Assembly (NCBI GenBank): GCA_934630815.1
Contig: CAKTWI010000007.1
Location: 1-64,000, forward strand
DNA length: 64,000 nucleotides
Direction: 5' to 3'
Source of the DNA: an uncultured Senegalimassilia sp.
GTDB taxonomy: Bacteria; Actinomycetota; Coriobacteriia; Coriobacteriales; Eggerthellaceae
In this document: positions 17,925 to 29,192 of the stretch, one piece after another
Position numbering within the stretch: position 1 is the first letter of the stretch
How the letters are laid out: every line of letters begins with the position of its first letter
The notes under the pieces: generated by a model
The model's database searches: none
What the model was told of the DNA's origin: nothing
What the model saw: only the letters and a program-made list of their open reading frames with translations
Made by a program: the position numbers and the translations under genes

Positions 17925-18671
17925 ATGCAATTACGAGTAAACACGTATATCGACGGCGATTCCTTCGTCCACACCTGCGATGCCCGGGTAAAGGTGCTGT
18001 TGCTGTGTGCATACACCGCAACCGTTTTCTGGGTTGAAACGTGGGTCGGACAGTGCCTGCTTGCCGGTGTATGCCTGGTGCTGGCTTTGGCGGCCCGCGT
18101 CCCGCTTGGCCGTATGCTGGCCATGGGAATCCCTGTCTACATGATGGCGGCTCTCACCATGTTGTTCGCATCGATCAATAACCAGGTGGGGTTCGTGCTG
18201 GGTTGCTTTTACGGAGCAAGGATGATCTTGCTCGTCCTTGGCAGCTTCATCGTCGTGCTTACCACAACGTCTACGGCGCTTACCGATGCTCTGCGGTCGT
18301 TCGCGTCCCCGTTGCGGGCTTTGCATGTGCCAGCAGATGATATCGCCATGGTGTTCAGCATGGCTATTCGCTTCATCCCCTTGATGGCTCAAGAGCTCTG
18401 CGCGATCCATGATGCTCAATTCTCACGAGGCGCATCGTTTCATCGAGGTGGATTATGGCAACGATTGTCGGCTTGGCCTCCGGTCTTCATCCCGTTGTTC
18501 GTGGGAATGTTCCGAAGGGCGGACAAGCTTTCGGTTGCCATGGATGCCCGCTGCTATGGCGTGCGTGGCGGCCGGCGAACCTCGCTTCGGGACTATCATA
18601 TGACGATGTCTTCCGTTGTCGCGCTGACCTGCGGTCTAGGCCTTCTTGCCGCCATAGCGTTTTTGCTTTAG
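17925..18671 (+). CDS. ecfT: ECF transporter transmembrane protein EcfT (orphan)
   Basis: About 248 residues, with five to six TM helices. The two coupling motifs are near SRGASFHRG and MDARCYG, the Ala-Arg-Gly-type elements by which EcfT grips its two ATPases. Vitamin or metal ECF transporters need EcfA1, EcfA2, EcfT and an S component; only EcfT is here. Its place directly after rplQ is conserved for group II ecf modules, but the ATPase genes are missing locally. ATG 17925 matches the family N terminus and has no Shine-Dalgarno site, whereas GTG 17883 has AAGGGG upstream; the start is uncertain. Confidence 0.85.
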   Translation: MQLRVNTYIDGDSFVHTCDARVKVLLLCAYTATVFWVETWVGQCLLAGVCLVLALAARVPLGRMLAMGIPVYMMAALTMLFASINNQVGFVLGCFYGARMILLVLGSFIVVLTTTSTALTDALRSFASPLRALHVPADDIAMVFSMAIRFIPLMAQELCAIHDAQFSRGASFHRGGLWQRLSAWPPVFIPLFVGMFRRADKLSVAMDARCYGVRGGRRTSLRDYHMTMSSVVALTCGLGLLAAIAFLL

Positions 18672-18731
18672 CCGTAGCGGCGCTCTTCTAGTAATCGCTT
18701 CCGTGCGCAGGCCCGCATTCGGCCACGGTAA

Positions 18732-20189
<1,458 letters not shown>

Positions 20190-20501
20190 TCAAGGCCTCG
20201 CCGAGCTGGATTCGGCGAACAGCGTAAATCATGCAGGCCGCTCAGGCGCGCCGTTCCGCTGCGTTTCGCGCAGTCAGGGGTAAACCCTGGCTGCGCGCCG
20301 CAAGCGGGTCCGGCCGCCTGGGCGGCTTGTCGTTTTCCGGCATCGAACCCGCAATGTCGGCACGAAAGCCGGACGAGGTTTCCCCAGGAGCCCGCTCGGC
20401 TTTCCTTGCCTGGGATGTTGCCGCTTTTTCACCTCGCGAAAACGCGGGGCTGTTACAATGAACCCTATGTGTATTACCGCGTCAGCCAAGGAAGATGGAC
20501 G
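20190..20501 (+). promoter_or_regulatory. eno-leuS intergenic region with extended -10 promoter
   Basis: 312 bases without a gene. An extended -10, TGTTACAAT (20451-20459), lies 42 bases before leuS. A short hairpin CAGGG-GTAAA-CCCTG is near 20274-20288 and GCCGCC/GGCGGC repeats near 20312-20326 could form a weak terminator after eno. No T-box motif was found, unlike pheS. Confidence 0.5.
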
Positions 20502-23075
20502 ATGAAACAGTACAACCCTCACGAGATCGAACCTCGTTGGCAGAAGGCTTGGGAAGATGCCGACCTGTACAAGGTCACGGAAGATCACGCCAAGCCCAAG
20601 AAGTACGTGCTCGAGATGTTCCCGTACCCGTCGGGCGACATCCACATGGGGCATGTGCGCAACTACACGATCGGCGACGTCATCGCCCGCTATTCCAAGA
20701 TGCGCGGCTTCGACGTGCTGCATCCCATGGGTTGGGATGCGTTCGGTCTGCCGGCTGAGAACGCGGCCATCAAGCATCACAGCCATCCGGCGAAGTGGAC
20801 CTACGCCAACATCGAAACGCAGAAGGCCAGCTTCAAGCGCATGGGCCTTTCCTATGATTGGGACCGCACCGTCGTGGCATGCGACCCCGAGTACTACCGC
20901 TGGGGTCAGTGGATCTTCCTGCAGTTCTGGAAGCGCGGCCTGGTGGAGCGCCGCAACTCGCCGGTGAACTGGTGCCCGAAGTGCCAGACCGTGCTCGCCA
21001 ACGAGCAGGTCACCGAGGGCGAGTGCTGGCGTTGCCATAGCGCCGTCGAGAAGCGCGACCTGACGCAGTGGTACCTCAAGATCACCGATTACGCGCAGGA
21101 GCTTCTGGACGACCTGGATCAGCTGGACGGCTGGCCGGAGCGCGTCAAGCAGATGCAGGCGAACTGGATCGGCCGCTCCGAGGGCGCCGAGGTGAAGTTC
21201 ACGCTGTGCGACAAGCAGGGCAACGCACCCGAGAACCCCACGGAAGACGACCTGATCACCGTGTTCACCACGCGCGCCGACACCCTGTTCGGCTGCAGCT
21301 TCTTCCTGCTTGCCCCCGAAAGCCCCATCCTGAAGGGCCTGGTGGAAGGCACGGAGTATGAGGCCGCGGTCATGCAGGTGGTCGAGGACGCGAAGAAGAT
21401 CACCGCCGTCGAGCGCGCGCAGGGCAACAAGGAGAAGCACGGCGCGTTTACCGGCCGTTACGTAGTGAACCCCATCAACGGCGAGAAGGTGCCCGTGTGG
21501 GTTGCCGACTACATCGTGGCCGATTACGGCACCGGCGCGGTCATGGCCGTGCCGTGCGGCGACCAGCGCGACTTCGAGTTCGCCAAGAAATACGACCTGC
21601 CCATCATCCCCATCATCCTGGGCGACGACGATCCACTGTTCGAGCAGTTGAAAAACGAGCAGGGCCGTGTGGTTACCAGCGTCGATTGGGACAGCGCCAT
21701 GGAAGCCGAGGGTCGACTGGTCCAGTCCGGCAAGTACACCGGCCTTACGGGCGGCAAGCACTCCGAGGGCGAGGAGGCCATCGTCGCCGACCTGGAGGCT
21801 GCGGGCCGCGGCAAGCGCAAGGTGGAGTTCCGTCTGCGCGACTGGCTGATCTCCCGCCAGCGCTATTGGGGCAACCCCATCCCGATGATCTACTGCGACA
21901 AGTGCGGTCTGGTGCCGGTGCCGGAGGAGGACCTGCCGGTGCGCCTGCCCGAGGATATCGACCTTTCCGCTGGCGAAACCTTGGCAACGCACGAGGGCTT
22001 CGCGAAGTGCACGTGCCCGAAGTGCGGCGGCGAGGCTCGTCGTGAGACCGACACCATGGACACGTTCACGTGCTCGAGCTGGTACTACCTGCGCTACACC
22101 GACCCGCACAACACCGAGCTGCCCTTCGACAGCGCGAAAACCAACCGCTGGATGCCGGTCGACCAGTACATCGGCGGCATCGAGCACGCCATCCTGCACC
22201 TGCTGTACAGCCGCTTCTTCACGAAGGTGCTGCGCGATCTGGGCATGCTGGATTTTGACGAGCCGTTCAAGAACCTGCTATGCCAGGGCATGGTGCTCGA
22301 CGAGCACGGTGACGTCATGAGCAAGTCCAAGGGCAACGTCATCTCCCCCGAGGAGATGATCGCGGGCTATGGTTGCGATGCCGTGCGCGCCTACATCCTG
22401 TTCATGGCCCCGCCCGATAAGGAGCTGCAGTGGAACGAGGACGGCTTGGCCGGTATGCACAAGTTCCTCAACCGCGTGTGGCGCATGGTGTACGACTTGG
22501 TGGGCAAGGCCGACGAGGACACGCTGTACCAGCCGGGCGCATCCGATGCAGAGGCAGCAGCGGCTCGCAAGGTGCTGCTGCGCGAGCGTCATCGCGTCGC
22601 CGGTAAGGTTGTGGACGATTTCGATCGCAACAACTTCAACACCGCCATCGCCGCCATCATGGAACTGGTGAACGCCATCGGCGATTACCTGCGCAAGGTC
22701 GGCCCGGAGCAGCGCGCCGCATCTGCTGACGAGCAGGCGCTTGCGACCGAGGTCGCCAATGTGCTGGTAAGGCTGCTGGCTCCTATCTGCCCGCATATGA
22801 CCGACGAGCTGTGGCATGATGCGCTGGGCTGCGAGGGTTCCATCCATACGCAGGAATGGCCCGAGTTCGACCCCGAGAAGGCCAAGGACGACGAGGTCGA
22901 GCTTGCCGTGCAGATCAACGGCAAGGTGAAGGCCCGTATCACGGTTGCCGCGGATGCCGATCAGGAATCCGTGAAGGCTGTGGCGCTCGAGGCCGTGCAG
23001 GATGCCGTGGCAGGCAAGGACCTGAAGAAGGTCGTTGTGGTGCCCGGCCGTCTGGTGAACATCGTGGCGAAGTAA
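20502..23075 (+). CDS. leuS: Leucyl-tRNA synthetase
   Basis: 857 residues, class I synthetase that charges tRNA-Leu. The HIGH-type motif is in [15 protein letters not shown], the KMSKS loop is MSKSKGN, and the large CP1 editing domain lies between ([13 protein letters not shown], then [13 protein letters not shown]). A zinc-type cysteine pair group (CPKC, CDKC) is present. AAGGAAG precedes the ATG. Confidence 0.98.
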   Translation: MKQYNPHEIEPRWQKAWEDADLYKVTEDHAKPKKYVLEMFPYPSGDIHMGHVRNYTIGDVIARYSKMRGFDVLHPMGWDAFGLPAENAAIKHHSHPAKWTYANIETQKASFKRMGLSYDWDRTVVACDPEYYRWGQWIFLQFWKRGLVERRNSPVNWCPKCQTVLANEQVTEGECWRCHSAVEKRDLTQWYLKITDYAQELLDDLDQLDGWPERVKQMQANWIGRSEGAEVKFTLCDKQGNAPENPTEDDLITVFTTRADTLFGCSFFLLAPESPILKGLVEGTEYEAAVMQVVEDAKKITAVERAQGNKEKHGAFTGRYVVNPINGEKVPVWVADYIVADYGTGAVMAVPCGDQRDFEFAKKYDLPIIPIILGDDDPLFEQLKNEQGRVVTSVDWDSAMEAEGRLVQSGKYTGLTGGKHSEGEEAIVADLEAAGRGKRKVEFRLRDWLISRQRYWGNPIPMIYCDKCGLVPVPEEDLPVRLPEDIDLSAGETLATHEGFAKCTCPKCGGEARRETDTMDTFTCSSWYYLRYTDPHNTELPFDSAKTNRWMPVDQYIGGIEHAILHLLYSRFFTKVLRDLGMLDFDEPFKNLLCQGMVLDEHGDVMSKSKGNVISPEEMIAGYGCDAVRAYILFMAPPDKELQWNEDGLAGMHKFLNRVWRMVYDLVGKADEDTLYQPGASDAEAAAARKVLLRERHRVAGKVVDDFDRNNFNTAIAAIMELVNAIGDYLRKVGPEQRAASADEQALATEVANVLVRLLAPICPHMTDELWHDALGCEGSIHTQEWPEFDPEKAKDDEVELAVQINGKVKARITVAADADQESVKAVALEAVQDAVAGKDLKKVVVVPGRLVNIVAK

Positions 23076-23094
23076 AACGCTGACATTGCAGTCG

Positions 23095-23130
23095 AAACGA
23101 CCCGGAGGATGCTCCGGGTCGTTTTGTTTT
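23095..23130 (+). terminator. Terminator of leuS
   Basis: Perfect 13-bp stem (23095-23107 with 23112-23124), GATG loop, T-rich tail. Confidence 0.93.
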
Positions 23131-23176
23131 CGGGGTTGGGTTTCGGTGGCGTTGTTGCGCCGTTCCGGCGAAATGC

Positions 23177-23206
23177 TTGCCGTGAGGTTTCGGCGTTTGC
23201 TATTGT
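23177..23206 (+). promoter_or_regulatory. Promoter of the SanA-like gene, predicted leaderless
   Basis: TTGCCG (23177-23182), 18-base spacer, TATTGT (23201-23206). The ATG is only nine bases after the -10 and no ribosome-binding site is visible, which predicts a leaderless transcript. Confidence 0.55.
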
Positions 23207-23215
23207 CTGTTTCCT

Positions 23216-23899
23216 ATGAGTAGCGCGAAGAAACATAAGGGATGCCTGAGGCGGGTGCTGGATATGGTGCTGGCGGCGGTATTGGCCGTGGTGGCGGTGT
23301 TCACCATTACGAACGTGGTGACCATCGTGGGATCGAAAGGGTCCATCGTCACCCCCGAGAAGGCCAGTATCGGCAATGCCGATGCCATCGTGGTGCTCGG
23401 GGCATCGGTGCTGCCGGACGGAACGCCTTCGGGCATTCTGGCCGATCGTCTGGATGACGGCATCGCGCTGTACTTCGCGGGCGTGGCGCCGAAGATCATC
23501 ATGAGCGGCGACAACGGCACCGCCTCGTACAACGAGGTGAAGGCCATGAAGCAGTACGCCATTGCGCAGGGCGTGCCAAGCCAGGACATCTTCTGCGATC
23601 ACGCGGGTTTCTCCACGTATGAGAGCATGTATCGGGCGAAGTACGTGTTCGGGTGCGAGCGCATCGTGGTTGCCACGCAGACGTATCACCTGTATCGCGC
23701 GCTGTGGTCCGCGAAAAGCCTGGGAATGCAAGCCGAGGGCGTTCCCAGCGACTATCACGAGTACCAAAAACAGCTGCAGTATGATATCCGCGAGATTCCC
23801 GCGCGCACGAAGGACTTCTTCAAGGCGCTGTTCCGCGTGCCGTCCACGTATGTGGGCGAAGCGATCAGCCTTGACCAAAGCGGAGATGTGACGAACTAG
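23216..23899 (+). CDS. SanA/YdcF-family (DUF218) membrane protein
   Basis: 227 residues. One N-terminal TM helix (about 14-38) is followed by a DUF218 domain, with ADAIVVLGASVLPDGTPSG at its start and IVVATQTYHLYRAL further on. The family member SanA of enterobacteria is linked to envelope barrier function and vancomycin resistance at high temperature; the reaction is unknown. Predicted soluble domain outside the membrane. It is flanked by terminators and so is monocistronic. Confidence 0.85.
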   Translation: MSSAKKHKGCLRRVLDMVLAAVLAVVAVFTITNVVTIVGSKGSIVTPEKASIGNADAIVVLGASVLPDGTPSGILADRLDDGIALYFAGVAPKIIMSGDNGTASYNEVKAMKQYAIAQGVPSQDIFCDHAGFSTYESMYRAKYVFGCERIVVATQTYHLYRALWSAKSLGMQAEGVPSDYHEYQKQLQYDIREIPARTKDFFKALFRVPSTYVGEAISLDQSGDVTN

Positions 23900-23904
23900 A
23901 ACAA

Positions 23905-23931
23905 GACGGCCGCGCGGAATGCGCGGCCGTC
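23905..23931. terminator. Hairpin between convergent genes
   Basis: Perfect 11-bp GC-rich stem (23905-23915 with 23921-23931), loop of five. On the minus strand it is followed by TTGTT, so it may better end the LuxR gene transcript. Confidence 0.65.
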
Positions 23932-23947
23932 GTCCGTTCAGGGGGGG

Positions 23948-25714
23948 CTAATCTTCCAGGTCTTTCGGATTGAACGTTTCCAGCAGGTCGACGAGCTCCT
24001 GCTTCTTGTGGATATCCAGCTTGGCGTAAATGCGCTTGCTGTGGGTTCGGATGGTGTTTTCCGAAACCACCAGCTGCTCGGCGATGCGCGCCACGGTGTT
24101 GCCGCGGGCGATGAGCTCCATGACCTCGGTTTCGCGTGCGGATAGGCGGTAGTGCTGTCGAACTAGCGCAGCCTGCTTCGACAGGCGATCCTGGTAGTTG
24201 GGTGCATCGGAGCTGCGGGCATGGTCGCGTTTCTCGAGTTTTGCGGTATCCGTCGGGAAGGGGCCGTTGTCAGGCGCCATCGCAGGCTCTTCGACGGTCA
24301 GGGCGTTCTCGGTATCCGTCCGTGCGATGATGATGGGCCTCATCTCGAACAAGCCGATATCTTGCATGTTGAAAGGACAGGGGCCCGCGCATCCGGCGTT
24401 CGCCGCGGGAGACGCTTCGCTTTCCGATTCGGCCTCATCGAGGTCGGTTTGGCGCTCGTTGATATCGGCGATTTGCAAAGGCATGCCAGCGACGAGCTCG
24501 ATATCCTCTGCTTGGCTTGCGGCCAATGCTCGCTTGAAGCCGCCCTGGCCGATGAAGAACATGAGACCGAGCAAATACACCGCCACCAGCGCGACGACGG
24601 CATCGGGCTGCATGCCCATGACGCGGATCTGCTCGGCGAACGTGCCGGCAAGGAACCCGACATCATGCAACGCGTACACGATGCCGGCGAAGAAGCCGTA
24701 GATGAACACGGGGTTGATGCCTCGGTCGCGCGATGCCTGCGCGCACTGGATCATCATGAGCGCGATGGCGACACTGTATACCGCATACAGGATGGCGGCT
24801 TGCCATCGCGCATAACCGTCGCTGCAAAACGGAAGCACCAGGAACGAGGTGATGAGCAACGGGAAGGCGATGCGGTAGGCGTTGGCGACATTCATTCTCA
24901 CGTTCTTGAACTGCCAGAGCACCAAAACGCCGATGCCCGCAACCAGGCATCCCGTCATCGACAGCAGGTTCACAAGGCTGCCGACTCGCGGGTTGCCGAT
25001 GGCCAGCGAGCGCATGACGCCGGTGCAGAATGCGATGGCGCCGACGCACAAGGCGCTGCGCCAGTAATCGCGCAGCACGCGCCTATACACGTTCGGGTGC
25101 TCGCGCGGAACATCCTCGAACATGGGCTGCTTCAAGTCGATGTGCCGGCTTTTCAGCACGATGGCAAGCGCGAACAGCGGCATGAACACCAGCGGGATGA
25201 GAAACGCGGTCACGGCTTGCGGGATGGCGTACAGGGCGAAGTACAGAAGCGCACCATAAGCGGTGCCCAGGATCAGATCATGGTTGCCATGGTCTGCGTC
25301 GAAGCTGGCGAACAGGCGCTGCCACAGCATGTAGAAACCGGCAGACCCTAAGCCCAGAAGCGCACCGCCGGCGATTACCAATATCTGAGCGATTCCATGC
25401 AGGTAAATGGCCCCGATAAGGCAGCACCAGCCAAGTAGATATGGCGCGCTTGCGAGCATCACCATGAATCGGCGCGTGGGTCCGGGAAGGTAGTACACTC
25501 CGATGGCGCTGGCGAAATAGCATAGCGAGAACACGAGCGACTGCATAAAGAAGAACCAGAACATGACATCCGGGGTTTGGAAGCTCATGGGTAAAAACGG
25601 GAACACGCCACCCCAAACGCCGGCTGCGTTGATGGCCAAAAAGAGGGCGTATCCAAGCGATGCGGTGTTCGGCTTGAACGTGCGGGCTATGTTGGAAATG
25701 CGTGTGCGTGCCAC
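23948..25714 (-). CDS. LuxR-family regulator with twelve-helix membrane domain
   Basis: 588 residues. The first 400 or so form about twelve TM helices in an MFS-like pattern; a polar linker of about 100 residues follows. The last 75 hold a LuxR helix-turn-helix (LSARETEVMELIARGNTVARIAEQL then SENTIRTHSKRIYAKL). Such membrane-anchored LuxR proteins are greatly expanded in Eggerthellaceae and often sit beside respiratory reductase operons. It starts with GTG at 25714 after GAGGA and is divergent from the molybdoenzyme operon, its likely target. Signal unknown. Confidence 0.9.
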   Translation of the reverse strand: MARTRISNIARTFKPNTASLGYALFLAINAAGVWGGVFPFLPMSFQTPDVMFWFFFMQSLVFSLCYFASAIGVYYLPGPTRRFMVMLASAPYLLGWCCLIGAIYLHGIAQILVIAGGALLGLGSAGFYMLWQRLFASFDADHGNHDLILGTAYGALLYFALYAIPQAVTAFLIPLVFMPLFALAIVLKSRHIDLKQPMFEDVPREHPNVYRRVLRDYWRSALCVGAIAFCTGVMRSLAIGNPRVGSLVNLLSMTGCLVAGIGVLVLWQFKNVRMNVANAYRIAFPLLITSFLVLPFCSDGYARWQAAILYAVYSVAIALMMIQCAQASRDRGINPVFIYGFFAGIVYALHDVGFLAGTFAEQIRVMGMQPDAVVALVAVYLLGLMFFIGQGGFKRALAASQAEDIELVAGMPLQIADINERQTDLDEAESESEASPAANAGCAGPCPFNMQDIGLFEMRPIIIARTDTENALTVEEPAMAPDNGPFPTDTAKLEKRDHARSSDAPNYQDRLSKQAALVRQHYRLSARETEVMELIARGNTVARIAEQLVVSENTIRTHSKRIYAKLDIHKKQELVDLLETFNPKDLED

Positions 25715-26107
25715 AGAGATCCTCGTCGTCGGGCACTGCCGTTCGCCCGCCTGAAGGTGCCGGCGGCGGATGGTCGAGTGCTCTTCTCCCTTGCGTGATT
25801 TCGCCGCTGCATAGCAAGAATGCGAAATCGATTGCTCAAAACAGTATAGCGCGCAATCGGGTTCAGGCTGTCACATACTGTAATGGGTGATAGCCTGTGA
25901 ACTGGGCAAACGTGAAATTCGCACGTTTTATGTGACACGGTGGGGCAAACAAGGCGATAAGGTTTCATCACCAAATCCGCGCTTGGAGGGTAGACGAGCC
26001 CCAACTAAGGAAGCAAGGGTGGTGCGCGGCGAAAAGGTCGCGAAAGGAAGAAGCCGTGTCGCGGCGCGCGATAGCGCAGCCGTTTCGGCAGAGGCGAAAA
26101 GGAAAGA
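25715..26107. promoter_or_regulatory. Divergent control region between LuxR gene and molybdoenzyme operon
   Basis: 393 bases without a gene. It holds nested inverted repeats: TGTCACATA (25869-25877) with TATGTGACA (25929-25937), and inside these AAACGTG (25908-25914) with CACGTTT (25922-25928). The arms resemble regulator half-sites (TGTGA/TCACA type) but could also fold in RNA. A clear promoter could not be placed. The probable operator for the adjacent LuxR regulator or a CRP/FNR-type protein lies here. Confidence 0.55.
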
Positions 26108-28543
26108 ATGAAGGGGGAGGCAATGCAAGACATGCCAAGCATGAACCGCCGCACGTTCGTCAAGTCGACGGGTGCGCTGGGTGCTCTGGCCGCCGTCGGC
26201 GGCGCCGCTGCAACGGGCGCGAACCTGTTCGGCGCAACCGAGCCGGCACTCGCGGAGTCCGAGGAGAAGATCACGTGGGGCCATTGCGCCATCAACTGCC
26301 CGGGCCGCTGCAGCCTGAAGTTCCATGTGAAGGACGACGAGGTTGTGTGGGTGGACACCTGCACGAGCAAGGACGCCGGCTTCGACGACCCGCAGCCCCG
26401 TGCGTGCCTGCGTGGCCGTACGTATCGTCGTTGGATGAACCATCCCGATCGCATCAACTACCCCATGAAGCGCGTCGGCAAGCGCGGCGAGGGCAAGTTC
26501 GAGCGCATCTCTTGGGACGAGGCTATCGATCTGGCAGCCACGAAGCTCAAAGAGGTTATCGAAAAGTATGGCAACGAGGCCGTGTACCTGCCGTATGCGA
26601 CCGGCGTTTCCGCAACCACGGCTCGTCCGTTCAATCGACTGCTGAACATGCTGGGCGGCAGCCTGAATCGCTACGGCGATTATTCCACTGCCCAGATCAC
26701 GGCCATCACCCCTTACATGTACGGCTCCAAGAACAATGGCGGCAGCTCCTTCAAGAACGCCGAGGATGCCAAGCTCATCCTCATGTTCGGCACCAGCCCC
26801 ACCGAAACGCGCCAGGGCGGTCTTACCACTCATTACGATTGGGTCCAGCTGCGCGAGAAGACCGGTGCGAAGATCTATGTGATCGACCCTCGCATGAACG
26901 ACTCCATCATGGGCCATTCCGACCAGTGGTTGCCCATCAATCCCGGCACCGACGCCGCGTTGGTCGCGGGTATCGCCCATTACCTGATTCAGCACGACAT
27001 GTGCGATATGGACTTCCTGCACACCTACTGCGTGGGCTTTGACGAGCAGACCATGCCCGAGGCATATCAGGGCAAGAACATGTCCTACTTCGATTACGTT
27101 ATGGGCATGGGCTACGACAAGGTGGAGAAGACGCCGGCGTGGGCTGCCAAGGTCACCGGTATCCCCGAGAAGAAGATCGAGGAGCTGGCTGAAGAGATCG
27201 GCACCACCAAGCCGCTGTTCGTCTGCCAGGGCTGGGGCCCGCAGCGCCGCAGCAACGGTGAGTGGACGTCCTGGTCTATCATGGCCCTGCCGTGCCTGGT
27301 CGGCCAGGTCGGCCTGGCGGGCACCAATAACGGTTGCCGCGAGGCGCGCAACAGCCCGACGCTGCAGTCCCTGCCGGCGGGCACCAATCCGGTGAAGGCC
27401 TCCATCTCGTGCTTCGTGTGGACCGACGCCATCAAGCATGGCGCGGACATGACGGCCAAGAACTGGGGCGTGAAATACGTCGACAAGCTGAACACTGGCA
27501 TCAAGTACATGATCAACTATGCCGGCAACTGCCTGACCAATCAGCATGGCGACATCAACTACGCGCATGACATCCTGGTGGACGAGTCGCTGTGCGAGTT
27601 CATCCTGGGCATTGATATCGTGATGACCGATTCCCTGAAGTATTCCGACGTCATCCTGCCCGACATGTTCCGCTTCGAGCAGAACTCGCAGATCGCCACG
27701 GGTTCGAACTGGGGCTATGTCATCACCGGCACCCCTGCTACGTCCGTGAAGTACGAGCGCAAGACCTGCTACGAGATGTGCGAGCTTATCGCCGACAAGT
27801 TCGGCATTAAAGATAAGTTCACCGAGGGCAAGACCGAGCTCGAGTGGATGAAGGAGCTGTACGAGAAGTCTCGCGAGAAGGACGAGGAGCTGCCCACGTG
27901 GGACGAGGCGGTGAAGATGGGCGTGTACACGCGCGAATACGCCCCCACCATCTCCATGAAGAAGTTCCGCGACGACCCTGCGGCCAATGCCCTGACCACG
28001 CCTTCCGGCAAGATCGAGATCTTCTCTGAGAAGCTGCTGAAAGACACCGAAGGCTGGGAGCTGACCGATGGCGATACGCTTGCGTGCCTGAATACGCTGC
28101 CTCCGATTCCTGCGTACGTCCCCGAGTGGGATGGCGTTGAAACGACCACCGACGAGTATCCGTTGGCGTTGGGCGGCTTCCATTATCGCGGTCGTCTGCA
28201 TTCCTCTTGGGGCGGTATCGAGGAGCTGAAGGAGGTCAACCCGCAGGAGGCTTGGATCAATCCCGCCGACGCGGAACCTCGCGGCATCAAGCAGGGCGAC
28301 ACCGTCCAAGTGAAGAACGAGTTCGGCACCATCGAGCTGCTGGCGAAGGTTACGCCGCGCGTTATCCCGGGTATGGTCGCCATCTCCCAGGGCGCTTGGC
28401 ACAATGCGGACATGTCCTCCTCCGATCCCAAGGCTCGTCTGGACAAGGGTGGTTGCATCAACACGCTAACCACGCATCGCCCGAGCCCGTTGGCAAAGGG
28501 CAATCCGCAGCATTCCAACATCTGCGAAGTCGTGAAGGCTTAA
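26108..28543 (+). CDS. dmsA: DmsA-type molybdopterin oxidoreductase, catalytic subunit
   Basis: 811 residues, exported folded by Tat: the twin-arginine motif NRRTFVK is at 13-19, followed by an Ala-rich stretch and a probable ALAES cleavage site. Cysteines 60, 64, 68 and 100 bind a [4Fe-4S] cluster. S193 in GDYSTAQ is the expected Mo-ligating Ser of DMSO reductases. The segment ACLRGRTYRRWMNHPDRI is DmsA-like. It reduces an S-oxide, N-oxide or another small acceptor outside the membrane; the substrate is not decided. ATG 26108 follows AAGGAAAG; ATG 26123 is an alternative. Confidence 0.92.
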   Translation: MKGEAMQDMPSMNRRTFVKSTGALGALAAVGGAAATGANLFGATEPALAESEEKITWGHCAINCPGRCSLKFHVKDDEVVWVDTCTSKDAGFDDPQPRACLRGRTYRRWMNHPDRINYPMKRVGKRGEGKFERISWDEAIDLAATKLKEVIEKYGNEAVYLPYATGVSATTARPFNRLLNMLGGSLNRYGDYSTAQITAITPYMYGSKNNGGSSFKNAEDAKLILMFGTSPTETRQGGLTTHYDWVQLREKTGAKIYVIDPRMNDSIMGHSDQWLPINPGTDAALVAGIAHYLIQHDMCDMDFLHTYCVGFDEQTMPEAYQGKNMSYFDYVMGMGYDKVEKTPAWAAKVTGIPEKKIEELAEEIGTTKPLFVCQGWGPQRRSNGEWTSWSIMALPCLVGQVGLAGTNNGCREARNSPTLQSLPAGTNPVKASISCFVWTDAIKHGADMTAKNWGVKYVDKLNTGIKYMINYAGNCLTNQHGDINYAHDILVDESLCEFILGIDIVMTDSLKYSDVILPDMFRFEQNSQIATGSNWGYVITGTPATSVKYERKTCYEMCELIADKFGIKDKFTEGKTELEWMKELYEKSREKDEELPTWDEAVKMGVYTREYAPTISMKKFRDDPAANALTTPSGKIEIFSEKLLKDTEGWELTDGDTLACLNTLPPIPAYVPEWDGVETTTDEYPLALGGFHYRGRLHSSWGGIEELKEVNPQEAWINPADAEPRGIKQGDTVQVKNEFGTIELLAKVTPRVIPGMVAISQGAWHNADMSSSDPKARLDKGGCINTLTTHRPSPLAKGNPQHSNICEVVKA

Positions 28544-28570
28544 AGGCAGCGAGTACGAGAGGAGTAAAAG

Positions 28571-29191
28571 ATGACTCGATATGCATTTCATTTCGACGGC
28601 ACTCGCTGCACGGGTTGCAAAACCTGCGAGATGGCCTGCAAGGATTTCAAGGACCTGAGCGTCGGCACCGCGTTCCGCAAGGTGTACGAGGTGACGTTGG
28701 GCACGACCGAGCGCGATGCGAACGGCTGCGTCATCAGCAGCTGCGTGAGCTATCCGCTGTCCATGTCGTGCAACCACTGCGATGACCCGGCGTGCACCAA
28801 GGTGTGCCCGACCACCGCAATGCACAAAGACCCCGAAACCGGTCTGGTGTCCGTGGACGCCGACAAGTGCATCGGCTGCGGCTACTGCCACATGGCCTGC
28901 CCGTACAACGCGCCGAAGGTCGATCGTGAAAAGGGCCACAGCGTGAAGTGCGACGGCTGCGCCGAGCGCGTCGCCGCAGGTGAGAAGCCGGTATGCGTGG
29001 AGGCGTGCCCGGCTCGCGCGCTGGACTTCGGCACGATCGAGGAAATGGCCAAGCTGGGCGAGCGCGGGAACATCGCGCCCCTGCCCGAGCCCACCTACAC
29101 GAAACCGAATCTGTACATCAAGGCTTCCGCTGATGCCCTGCCCGCAGGCGCGGAGGACGGCAAAGTCGTGAATCCCCTGGAGGTGATGTAG
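28571..29191 (+). CDS. dmsB: DmsB-type iron-sulfur subunit
   Basis: 206 residues with four cysteine groups for [4Fe-4S] clusters: CTGCKTCEMACK, CNHCDDPACTKVCP, CIGCGYCHMACP and CDGCAERVAAGEKPVCVEACP. It carries electrons from the membrane anchor to the molybdenum subunit and is probably co-exported with it. It starts 27 bases after dmsA and ends next to the anchor start. Confidence 0.95.
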   Translation: MTRYAFHFDGTRCTGCKTCEMACKDFKDLSVGTAFRKVYEVTLGTTERDANGCVISSCVSYPLSMSCNHCDDPACTKVCPTTAMHKDPETGLVSVDADKCIGCGYCHMACPYNAPKVDREKGHSVKCDGCAERVAAGEKPVCVEACPARALDFGTIEEMAKLGERGNIAPLPEPTYTKPNLYIKASADALPAGAEDGKVVNPLEVM

Positions 29192-29192
29192 C

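Noticed and set aside
20274..22199. 641-codon minus-strand open frame opposite leuS
   Set aside because: Shadow of leuS; no family pattern and no ribosome-binding site.
25928..28402. 824-codon minus-strand open frame opposite the DmsA-type gene
   Set aside because: Shadow frame; composition follows the reverse complement of the molybdoenzyme codons.
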